In this document: positions 10,313 through 19,792 of the stretch, piece after piece
Layout of the letters: the number at the start of each line of letters is the position of its first letter
Numbering within the stretch: the stretch's first letter is position 1
NCBI GenBank assembly: GCA_007644065.1
Contig: VJWN01000024.1
Span: 447,902-511,901 of the forward strand
Direction of reading: 5' to 3'
DNA: 64,000 nt
Source: Margaritispora aquatica
Lineage: Eukaryota > Ascomycota > Leotiomycetes > Helotiales > Discinellaceae
Translations under genes and position numbers: made by a program
Notes under the pieces: model-generated
What the model was told of the DNA's origin: nothing
Database searches by the model: none
What the model saw: the letters and a program-made list of their open reading frames with translations, nothing else

Positions 10313-11101
10313 CTAACCCTCCAAACCAAACTGCTTCATAATCGGCCCAATCGCGCCTCTCCACGCACCCGCGCCCATCGCCGAGAACCCCGTAGTGACC
10401 TCCTTCTCCGCGCCGCTCTCAAACTGCTTCGTCGTGATATCCATGTACTCCTTCAACGCCATGGGAGGATGCGCCTTCTCGGGTCCACCGCTAGCCGCCA
10501 CAACGGCATCTCTGAAGCCCGCATCGAGCTCCGTGTCCACATACGGCGGCGCAAGCTCAATGACGTTCACGTTCGTGCCGGCCAGCTGCGACCGCAATGA
10601 GACGTTGAAGTAGTGCAGGCCTGCTTTGGTCGCGTTGTACACGGGGTAGAGGGGTAGCGGGATGAATGCCAGTCCAGACGTCGTGGTGACGAAGGTCGTC
10701 TGGCGCTCTTGCTTCAAGAGGAGCGGGACAACGGTGCGTGCAATGACGATGGGGACCGTCAAGTTCAGATTAATCTCCGCAGCGATGCCCTCGATGCTCG
10801 TGGTATTGATGTCCTTGAACGAGGACATCTCCTGCTTCCCCGCGAGCACGAACACGGCGTCGATGGCGGGGTGAGACGCGAAGATGTCCATGAGCGACGC
10901 GGAGAGCGTGTTGATGTCAGAGATGTCGAGCGGGAGCGTGACAAGGCCTGGGAGCTCGGCGGAGAGCGCGGAGAGTCGCTCTACGCGGCGGCCCGCGGCG
11001 AGGACCGTCTTACCTTGGGCGTGGAAGTAGCGGGCGAATTCGCGGCCGATTCCGGAGGTGGCGCCGAGGATGAGGATGGTGCTGATGGAGGCGGTGGTCA
11101 T
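10313..11101 (-). CDS. Short-chain dehydrogenase/reductase (DltE/YdfG-like SDR)
   Basis: Intronless, 262 aa, the usual length of a classical SDR. The N-terminal Rossmann motif GATSGIG is at 13-19. The catalytic triad spacing is intact: Ser142, Tyr155 and Lys159 (YNATK). The Arg-Arg after the second beta strand (AAGRRVERL) favours NADP(H). The usual NNAG motif after beta 4 reads VLAGKQ, so the Asn is lost, which is unusual. No signal peptide, so probably cytosolic. The substrate is not predictable. It is convergent with the neighbouring transcription factor gene. Its own promoter lies at 11102-11310, with a TATA-like box. Confidence 0.9.
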   Translation of the reverse strand: MTTASISTILILGATSGIGREFARYFHAQGKTVLAAGRRVERLSALSAELPGLVTLPLDISDINTLSASLMDIFASHPAIDAVFVLAGKQEMSSFKDINTTSIEGIAAEINLNLTVPIVIARTVVPLLLKQERQTTFVTTTSGLAFIPLPLYPVYNATKAGLHYFNVSLRSQLAGTNVNVIELAPPYVDTELDAGFRDAVVAASGGPEKAHPPMALKEYMDITTKQFESGAEKEVTTGFSAMGAGAWRGAIGPIMKQFGLEG

Positions 11102-12142
11102 TTTGAGGGTTGAGGCTGTGTGGTTTTGAGTGTGGTTTGGTTTCTTGATTGGGATTGAAGTTGGTGAGGTAGATATAGCTTGAGTATTTGAGTAAGGAAG
11201 CTGGTTGTTTACTTGTTGTTGTTTTTTGGAACTGATGTGAAGATGCTGTAGATGATGTTGTGAATGATGAGAATGAGACCCGTTCAGCGAGACTTCGATG
11301 TTCTTATATCCCTTTCGTTACCAACAAGATACACTTCTTCAATATCCAGCCGTCCACCATTCAATCAATCGTGCATGCGTGCAAAAAAGAAGGTTTTACT
11401 CCTCCGATTCCATGGGATTAAGCACCAGCCCATTCTTGTCCATGAGGTTTCAACTACCCATTAGAGGATCCACTCGGATCGCTCCACACACAGACCTCCG
11501 CATAATTCGGACACTGATGGCGTATATCCGTCCGTTTGGCAAAGAAGCCGATGGGAACATGGGAATGTGGGAGATGTAAAAGAGAGGTCTGGAGTTAAGT
11601 GTTAGTTACATTGTTTTCGTCTCGAAATCAGAATGGACTTACCGAGCCAAGACACCTAAGGGAAGACTTACTTCTCGTCCGTGGATTTAGGAGTAAGCGA
11701 GCAAATAGGAGGGTTACGTCAGTCTTTACTAATGCAATGCTATACGTTGATGGCATACAGTCGATGTCCAGCCACGCCAGCCTGAACTTTGGCGTATTCT
11801 TAATTCCATGCTGATAAAAGGATAACCAAACTCTTGGGTGAGTATCTTAGACAATGAAAACAGACAATGTTAATTCCGATCCTTGCCTCAAGCATACCTG
11901 CAGCTCAGATCATGTGACACCCTCCTTTCTCATCCACCCCATCTCAGGTTCTTGCTGCCTCAATCCCAAGGCTTCAATAATCAACCACCCGAGTTTCTCC
12001 CGACAGCTCTCAAGAAAGTTCAAGTTCTCCTGCAGCATCACCAGTACCAGCACCAGCACCCTTAGCACCATCATCCACGCAACAACCAGCTCAAATTCAA
12101 TCTCAATCTCAATTCCTTCCCACCCACCACACATCCAGCAAA
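11102..12142. other. Intergenic between SDR and Tom6 genes (divergent)
   Basis: About 1 kb with a TATA-like box for the SDR gene. A CA/CT-rich stretch at 12030-12140 immediately precedes the Tom6 start and looks like a pyrimidine-rich 5' leader. No further genes seen. Confidence 0.5.
11301..11308 (-). promoter_or_regulatory. TATA box of the SDR gene
   Basis: TATAAGAA on the minus strand, about 200 bp upstream of the SDR start codon. Confidence 0.4.
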
Positions 12143-12620
12143 ATGGCACCAAAGACCCAACTCTCGCGCACGCAAGGCTCATCCGCTGCATCGCGCCGCC
12201 CGGCAAAGTCCTACTTCACCACTGCGTACGAGACGCTCACCAGCCCGGATAACGCAAGCGTGGTGCGCAGCGTGGCTGTTTTCGGAGTGAGTTATTAGCC
12301 TTACTCTTTTGTTTTGCGGTGCTGTCATGTCGTTGGGAGAAGGTGAAGGGGAGGAGATGGAAGGTGGAAAGGAGAGATTGAGAGTGCTGGGATGTAGAGG
12401 ATGGATTGCAGATGAGATGATGGCGACATGATTGCGTGCAGAGACTTGAAGGAACATAGTGATTGGGTTGAGTGTCTACTTTTACTGACATACCTATCAC
12501 AGGCCGCAGTAGCTTTCTTCTCGAGTTCTTACAGCGAGTTCTTGCTTCCACCGTAAGTCTACCATCTACCCACCTATCCACCACCCTCCTGAACTCATAC
12601 TAACACAGCATAGTTTGTAA
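12143..12620 (+). CDS. tom6: Mitochondrial import receptor subunit Tom6-like
   Basis: Three exons: 12143-12286, 12503-12552 and 12614-12620 (or an alternative acceptor a few bases earlier); product about 66 aa. The N-terminal half is basic and polar. It is followed by the conserved TSPDNASVVRSVAVFG block and a single C-terminal membrane segment (about 42-60, ending SSSYSEFLLPP). This layout, small size and motif fit fungal Tom6, a tail-anchored outer-membrane subunit that stabilises the TOM translocase. Intron 1 is 216 bp; the last exon contributes only a Leu codon and the stop. The gene is easily missed because no exon gives a long open frame. Identification rests on remembered family features. 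Confidence 0.65.
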
Positions 12621-13228
12621 GCGGCTACACTTCAGCCTACGAAGAGGTCAGGCAAAGCGATTGGTCGAAAGCGATGGATGATCGAGAGGACAACGGACCA
12701 GGAGAGTCAAAAACTAGGCCCGTGTGTGTGATTAAGTGAGGAATGAAGGAAGGACTGTATGATACGATGAAGGCATAAGGAAGATGCTGTTGATTGCAGA
12801 GAAGAATATGTAATATATACTGCGTGAGCGCTGTTTGGCATCATGGTGGAAGGCAGCATACAAACTGGCGTTTTCATGAACCGATGAAATGGATCTCAAC
12901 TTCTTAAACCATGATCCTTCTTTCACTAATGATTGATATTATGACTGTACGTGAATAACACGAGTGGGATGACTCCGAGTTCAATTGCGTTTGACACATT
13001 GCAGTACTATTCAGTCTAAATGAACTATTTAGTCCAATGCTTATATTAGAGGATAAATTGTGTTCTCTCGAACTAGATATACATTGTTTTGTCGTTACAC
13101 TGATATACTACAAGAAGATCCCATCCATCATCGCCAGTCTCTGTCGACCTGATGCGGTTCATCCATCCCTAACGCCATGCCCCCATTGCCGAATCCAAAT
13201 ACCATTGCAAGCGCTTACCACATTACAA
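12621..13228. other. Intergenic, convergent 3' ends
   Basis: 608 bp between the Tom6 and Nfs1 stop codons. Nothing recognisable apart from 3' flanks. Confidence 0.6.
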
Positions 13229-15007
13229 TCAGTGCTGACTCCACTCTATGCTATCAAGTGCAATGCCTTCCTGGACAAGCTCCCACAATGGGCTGAGCTC
13301 CCTCAAGAAAGTTACACGTGCCTTGACGGCCTTGAGTACGTAGTCGATTTCACCCTCGGTGGTAAATCGACCAATACCGAATCGGATACTGCTGTGTGCA
13401 TTCTCGTCACTGCTGCCGAGGGCACGGAGGACATAACTTGGCTCAAGGGATGCTGAGGTGCAGGCACTGCCGGATGATAAGGCGATGTCTTTCAGTGCCA
13501 TCAATAGAGATTCTCCCTCGACGTAGGCGAATGAAATGTTTACACATCCTGGGTAGAATCGCTCCGAGTCTCCATTTTGAGATGTGTGCTCAAGTGAAAG
13601 TAAGCCAGAAACGAGCTTATCAGAGAGCATCTTTATCCTCTTCGAGTCGTACTGTATAGTTGTCAGCTGCAATCCAAAGTATTGTGCAAAGTATGTTGAC
13701 AGAGATAACTAAAATCAGAAAGTGTACTTTGTATCGTCAAGGAAGCCTCAACTTGCAAGCAAGGAAGTCACTAGGAAAGCCATGCATATGTAAAAGCAGA
13801 TCATCATGTTAGGAGGACAAGAAAGAAAACATGTGATGCTTACCTCCATTTCTTCCTTGGCAATTCGGCAAGCTTCACCCATGCCAACAACAAGAGCTGG
13901 TGCAAGAGTCCCACTTCTGAGACCTCTCTCTTGGCCACCTCCACTGATGATGGGATCAATTCTGACTCTTGGTCGTCTTCGAATGTAACATGCACCCATG
14001 CCCTTTGGTCCGTAGATCTTGTGAGACGAAATTGACATTAAGTCAATGTTCATGGCGTTGACATCCATTGGGATTTTTCCGACAGCTTGAGCAGCATCTG
14101 TGTGAAAGAACACCTTGTTCTTTCGACAAAGCTTGCCTATCTCCTCAAGAGGTTGGATGACACCAATCTCGTTGTTCACAGCCATAATACTCACAAGCGC
14201 AGTGTCTGGTCGGATGGCGGCCTCAAGCTCCTCCATATTGATCAGACCGTTGCTTTGAACTGGTAGATAAGTGACATCAAAGCCTTCATCTTGCAAATGC
14301 CGGCAAGAATCAAGTACGCACTTGTGCTCAGTCTGTGATGTGATAATATGCCTCTTCTTACCAGCTCTACCAAAGAATCTCGCGACACCTTTGACACTCA
14401 TGTTGTTACTCTCAGTCGCTCCGCTGGTGAAGATGATCTCCTTAGGATCAGCTCCAATCAAAGCAGCGACATGGCCTCGAGCATCCTCAACGGCCTTATC
14501 TGTCTCCCATCCATAAGCATGTGTCCTTGAATGGGGATTTCCATAAAGTCCAGCATAGAATGGCAGCATGGCATCGAGCACTCGCGGATCCATCGGTGTC
14601 GTTGCTTGCATATCTAGATAGATAGGTCTCTCTCCCTCATCCATAACAGTTGCTTGCTTCAGTACACCTTGAGAACTATTAGTGTCTTCGGTAAATTCAA
14701 GCGGGCATAAGAACATACCGGCCATTGGACTCATCATCGCATCCGCCTCGACGTTGGTTCCTGGGATGATGTGCTTCTCTGGTAGTTTTCCTGTTTCTTG
14801 AAAGAAGGCCTTTTGATCTGCTCGAATTGTAGTGTCGACGTTGACTGTAGCATTGTTCTTAGGTGTCTCTGATACATATCCCCTCCTCGCTGCATTCTGT
14901 GATATTCCCGCCACACGTAACGCAGAATTCCTCAGCAAACCCGCAGCTGGTTGTCGTACGCATAGGCGCGAAGCCTGCCGCAATGAAGTGGAAGCTATTG
15001 CCGACAT
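13229..15007 (-). CDS. nfs1: Cysteine desulfurase, mitochondrial (Nfs1)
   Basis: Three exons: 15007-14719, 14667-13844, 13651-13229; 511 aa. It removes sulfur from L-cysteine using PLP and supplies it to Fe-S cluster assembly and tRNA thiolation, mainly in the mitochondrial matrix with Isu1, Isd11 and frataxin. The Arg/Ser-rich N-terminus is a matrix targeting sequence. The PLP lysine is Lys313 in [12 protein letters not shown], and the active-site cysteine is Cys435 in [10 protein letters not shown]. The HTDAAQA and TSGATESNN blocks are also present. The eukaryotic C-terminal tail ends in SIEWSQH. The 51-bp intron 1 is open in frame; removing it restores MAGVLKQAT. Intron 2 is 192 bp, long for this window. 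The gene is divergent from the BAR-SH3 gene. Confidence 0.96.
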
Positions 15008-15634
15008 TTCGTTGATTGTTGGTAGAGAATCTGATAAAATCAGAGCTCTTGTTTGAGAAGAGGCGAAGGTATTTTTGTCTTGTCTCCGAACCGAATGCCT
15101 TTCAGATAAAATGCTGAGCTAATCCTCGGAGAAGCGAGTCATGACCTCATTGGCCGAACGGAGATATAGAAGTTCCGGGGATATTGATTTGCATATGAAA
15201 ACATAAAAGTTGTGAATCTGGATATGGAGTGCATAGATTGCATAGATTGCATAGATTGCATAGATTGGTTTGCATAAAAACTTGAAAGTGCCAATGTAAT
15301 TCACACTTTACGGACCTACCGGATTACTTCAATTGTGAATAGAATCTTTTTAGAAATAGAACAAGTACTTCATAGTATTCCAATATAATTCTGCAGTTCT
15401 GCCAGGCTTCCACAATACCAAGATCTTGGTGCAGTGCAAAGATCTAAGCCACTTCCCATTCCTCGTCATCGCCTGTGGTCGCCGGATACAGCTCTGTACC
15501 TACCCTCCAAAAGCACGCTTTGCACTCAACCTCACTGCGCTACTCTTCACAACTTTGCTGAACTGGCGTATTCAACCCGCGCAACACCTGCGACGTTCTA
15601 AACTCTCAATCATTTTGACTTCAAGAAGCTGAAG
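15008..15634. promoter_or_regulatory. Shared divergent promoter, Nfs1 / BAR-SH3
   Basis: 627 bp between start codons. Contains a 9-bp tandem repeat at 15231-15266. No coding sequence or clear TATA box was identified. Confidence 0.45.
15231..15266 (+). repeat. 9-bp tandem repeat (gcatagatt x4)
   Basis: Four perfect copies, positioned roughly mid-way in the divergent Nfs1 / BAR-SH3 promoter. Confidence 0.9.
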
Positions 15635-17029
15635 ATGTCCTTCAAGGGCTTTCAGAAGAGTGTAATACGAGTAAGCAGTGCTTTTGGAGGGATGGCGGGG
15701 TTGTCGCACATTGACTAACCACAAAACAGGCCCCTCAGCAATTCAAAGCCAAGTTCAATCTGGGGGATCATACCAAGGATGCCGTCTACATAGATGCAGA
15801 ACGAAGATTCCAGGAGCTGGAAACTGAGACGAAAAAGCTGCACGATGAATCCAAGAAATACTTCGAGGCCATCAATGGCATGATGACCCACCAGATCGAG
15901 TTCTCGCAAGCTATTGCGGAAATTTACAAGCCTATCTCTGGCAGAATGTCAGATCCAGATTCATTAGTGCAGGAGGGAAATCCTGAGGGAATCCGGGCCT
16001 GTGAGGAGTATGAGGAAATATGCAAAGACTTGTTGGCGACCCTCCAGCCAGAGTTGGAAATGATCGAAACTCGTGTAATTCGACCAGCAGACGAGCTATT
16101 AGAAATTATCAAGGCCATACGGAAAGGTGCAACGAAGCGCCAGCACAAGCAGCTGGATTTCGATCGGCATCGAGCTACCCTAAAGAAGCTTCAAGATAAG
16201 AAGGAAAAGACACTGAAGGATGAGAAGGCTATGTACAAGGCCGAGAACGATGTCGAACTTGCGACACAAGAGTTTAATTACTACAACGACCTCCTCAAAG
16301 ATGAGCTACCGAAGCTCTTTGCGCTAGAGCGTGAATTTATCCGCCCATTATTCCAATCTTTCTATTACATGCAATTGAATGTATTTTATACCCTCCACGA
16401 GAAGATGCAAGGATGCGATATTGGATACTTTAACTTGCAGCTTGATGTTGAGGAAGGCTTCGAGGCAAAGCGTGGTGACATACAAGAGATCGCAGAAAAG
16501 CTTTCAATTGTCAAGTTCAAGACCACAGGCGCAAAGCGACCACCTGGACGACTCGGCCCTCCAGGAGGCAGATTGGCGCTTGAAGACAGCAAGAAGCCGC
16601 AGAAGGCGCTGCCATCGTCACGGCTCTCGTTGCAGGAAGATAACCCACCTCCTCCATATTCAAGTCAATTGTCTCCAAATAGCGATACCACAGTTGCGCG
16701 CGCAAACTCGACCGGAACCGCATGGGGTGCCGCAGCGAAGGCAAAAGGCGCAGCACCACCTCCTCCAAAGCCCAAGCCAGCTCGATTTAGCCAAACACCA
16801 GCCGCAGAAAAAGCGACTGCACTTTACGACTATGAAGCTCAGGCGGAGGGAGACTTAAGCTTCAGTACCGGGGATATAATCGAAATTGTAACCAGGACAA
16901 GTAATGAGAACGAATGGTGGGTTGGGAAAATCAAGGGCAAGCAGGGACAATTTCCAGGTGAGTTTGTCGAGTCCAAACTAAATGCTGCGAGACTAACATC
17001 GACTAGGAAATTACGTCAAAGTGAACTGA
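15635..17029 (+). CDS. BAR-SH3 protein, amphiphysin family (Rvs167/Hob1-like)
   Basis: Three exons: 15635-15670, 15730-16957, 17007-17029; 428 aa. The first exon encodes MSFKGFQKSVIR, the typical amphipathic N-terminal helix of the family. The N-BAR domain covers about 1-235, with long charged helices. A Pro-rich, low-complexity linker runs to about 370. A C-terminal SH3 domain (ALYDYEAQAEGDLSF, then WWVGK, FPGNYV) occupies the last 56 residues and ends KVN. The last intron had to be removed to restore the SH3 terminus. Rvs167 proteins tubulate membranes and link endocytic vesicle scission to actin at cortical patches. The smaller fungal paralogue lacks the SH3 domain, so this is the Rvs167 type. 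Confidence 0.93.
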
Positions 17030-17607
17030 TCTTAACCCGGATAGAGGACGTTCACCCCTTTTGGTTATTATTTACACGGAGGAGAGGAAGGTTTTGAGCA
17101 TGGTTATTACGTGCCCTAGATATCATCTACAAGCAAGCGAGGCAGGAGGCATAGATTGGTGGAGAGGAGTTGCATAGCGAAGGATCAAGACGATGAACCA
17201 ATGATAATTTATGTATGGGCTATGTACCTAATATCAACGAATACCTTTTCAAAGTCCTTCGAGAGATTTTTATTTCGGTGAAATCATTGAATCACCAATT
17301 CACCATTGAGTATGAAGTTAGTCCTCATTCTAGATGCGCACCATTACATTTCAATGCTAGGAGAAGAGAAGAGACAAGGATAATATGGCGTTCTTTTTGG
17401 TATGTGTGTTCTCGTAGGTTGTTTGCCACTCGCTAACTTGAGCGACACACCTAGCTTCAAGATTGGGGCATTTGAAACAACCAAGATTGAACTCTAAGAT
17501 GAATACATCAGCTGATCTCTCCTTGAATTAACTAAATCGAAATACAGAGGCACTCTTTCAGGACGAAGGCTATGACACCAGATACCTCTCCTAACTGTTA
17601 CCAAAGC

Positions 17608-17626
17608 AAAAAAAAAAAAAAAAAAA
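17608..17626 (+). repeat. A19 homopolymer
   Basis: Nineteen consecutive A in the spacer downstream of the BAR-SH3 gene. A retroposed poly(A) tail was considered but no adjacent element is visible. Confidence 0.85.
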
Positions 17627-18442
17627 CATTGAGTCGCAATCACAGCTGTTTACATAAACGGATCGTTGTTTCACAAGGAAAGTCCGCAGAGGGGAATACC
17701 ACTACTGTAGTTCTCTTGTTTGTTTTGTAGGTCAATCTTACGCTGACTTCAACAGAATTGAGCAAGACGAGAGAGCTACCAACTGTGCGGAATATCCTTC
17801 GACTAAGCAAGACTACCTAAGACCTTGTACCTTGATTCACCTTCACACTAAAATCCTCCTAAGAGGACAAAGCGACATGAGTATGTGCAATTTGTCTCTT
17901 GATCTAGGGATCTTTCCCTGTTAGAGAGAGTGCATGTTTCGACTGGGGTGGGGAGAGAATAGCAATCTCAAGTCTTCTCTTGTAATATCCAACTCCAAGT
18001 CTCGAATACGACCCGAGCCACCTAGCCGATTGTTTCTCTTGAATTACAATGCCTCGATCGTGCTTTTGCTTAGACCTCACTTTCAAGAGAAAGAAAAGCA
18101 CGTTGAAATCTCGCTGCTTCCACTGTTGTTTTTGCTTGGAAGGAAGGTGAGCGTATGGCGGTGATTCTCGAGGCATTGAGATGCCAACAGCTTCCTTACA
18201 TGATGCAAATATACTCTCTTCATCCATAAGCTCGCCACGACTTCTTGCTGAACGAGAATTGTGCTTCTGCTTGTGCTAGAATTTCGCCCTGTTCGGTTTA
18301 TTTCAGCTTAATGGCTTTCCTACCCGTTCGGTTAAGGTAATGTGAATTGATGAAGTGAATTTCGAGATAATTAATGAATTACAATTCTAGTCTACCTTAA
18401 ATTGAATTTTGAATCACCTGAGTGCCCCTTGTAATCCACGTC

Positions 18443-18450
18443 TATATAAG
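18443..18450 (+). promoter_or_regulatory. TATA box, probably for the tetra-zinc-cluster gene
   Basis: TATATAAG followed by a pyrimidine-rich start region and A/C-rich leader. The nearest downstream plus-strand gene starts 1.34 kb away, implying a long or spliced leader. Confidence 0.4.
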
Positions 18451-19792
18451 AGACTCCTCTCTTCCTCCCCTTGAAATCTTTCTGACCCGTGAACCCTACA
18501 ACACAACAAACTGATATCATTTGCGCCGAGCAACATTCTTTCCTAACTCCACTGCAACGATTCACACTCGCAGAGTTCACATAGACCTTCGCAAGCTATC
18601 AGTTCTCTACGCCAAGCTACAGAGATCTTCTTCGAAGGATATCTGTGGGTCATCTTCCATATACCGAACTTCCAGAGATCTTCTGCTGCAGATACTTGTC
18701 ACCCATTCATCTACTGCAAACGCCAAGCTTCGAGAGATATCTACTCATAAACAGTAAGTCCAGCAGATCTTCTATCCCTCCCCAATATTTGCGCAGCCAT
18801 CCATGCAAACAATTCCTCCATTTACTACAGCCTCCCCTCCACTGCCGCTATCCTATTCAAATTATACTTCACATCCCAGACACCTCTACTCGAACACCAT
18901 CTGTTCGCATATCTGTGCTCTTCCATCCGCTCCATATACACCACCACCCTACGCGAGACAATTACGCGAATTACCCCTTGTTACGCGATTTCAGATTTCG
19001 ATACAGACCGGACACACTGTTTTACCAGGCGAGTAAAGCTGACATCTACGCTACATACAGCGGCCGACCTTCTGACATTCTCTTAGCGCTCGCAGAGGCT
19101 TTCCCAGAATATCTAGTACGTTCAAAGGCTTATACACAGTTACGCACACATCAGATTTCGAAGAACCATTACAACCATACCCTCCATCCTCCAAACGAAA
19201 CACATACCTCCTTGCATCTACCATAGATCCCACACCACTTCCTTCCATCGCCTGAAGACATTGAAGATTCCAGTCAAAGCTCCACCAAGCATCGATCCAC
19301 CTGGTTTTCAAGCTCATTCACAAGCGTTACATGTTGCTGCACTTGACAGAATCATTCGCCAACGTCGTTCGTTCGCTAATTGATATATTTTACAGAAATA
19401 GCTAAGCGAAGCACAGCTCGCTAAGTTTCAGTTAACTCGATTTCGACCACTTCATCAAACATAAGATTTCCCGTTTTTGTTCCAGAGGCATACCTTGAGC
19501 CATTATTTCATATCATATTGGTGCTCAACCTTCGTTCAAGGCCAGATAAGCACAATCGCACCTCCTTGGTTCAGCTTCTATGATTCACAAGATCCTTGTC
19601 ATCCATTGAATCGCTGAATTATCGAATCATTGTTCAATTCCCCTACTCCCTCAAGTCATTATACAAAGTCGCAAGGCAGGAATAACTCGCCAACTAAGTC
19701 AACACAACTTTTCGAAAATCCACACAGACATCCAGCACTTATCCAGCATTCATCAACCATATCATAGCTTATCTCCTTCTCCAAACACCACA

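Larger units (their letters stand above)
17030..19792. other. 2.8-kb spacer with candidate long 5' leader
   Basis: Contains an A19 run at 17608-17626. A likely core promoter starts at 18443: TATATAAG followed by a CT-rich stretch and a CAACACAACAAAC leader-like segment. From there 1.3 kb separates the TATA box from the next start codon. A 193-codon plus frame at 18645-19226 contains one protein-like stretch (around 18985-19130, SGRPSDILLALAEAFPEYL) but has no recognised domain. Repeated gagatct / gagatatct words occur between 18620 and 18780. It may be a spliced untranslated leader, a non-coding transcript or a decayed gene. Confidence 0.4.

Noticed and set aside
10157..10600. Arg-rich 147-codon plus frame
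   Set aside because: Overlaps the SDR coding region on the other strand and has no protein-like pattern.
12237..12584. 115-codon minus frame
   Set aside because: Crosses the Tom6-like exons and intron antisense; no domain.
17600..17630. A19 tract as a retroposon tail
   Set aside because: No element body, target-site duplication or reverse transcriptase sequence lies next to it.
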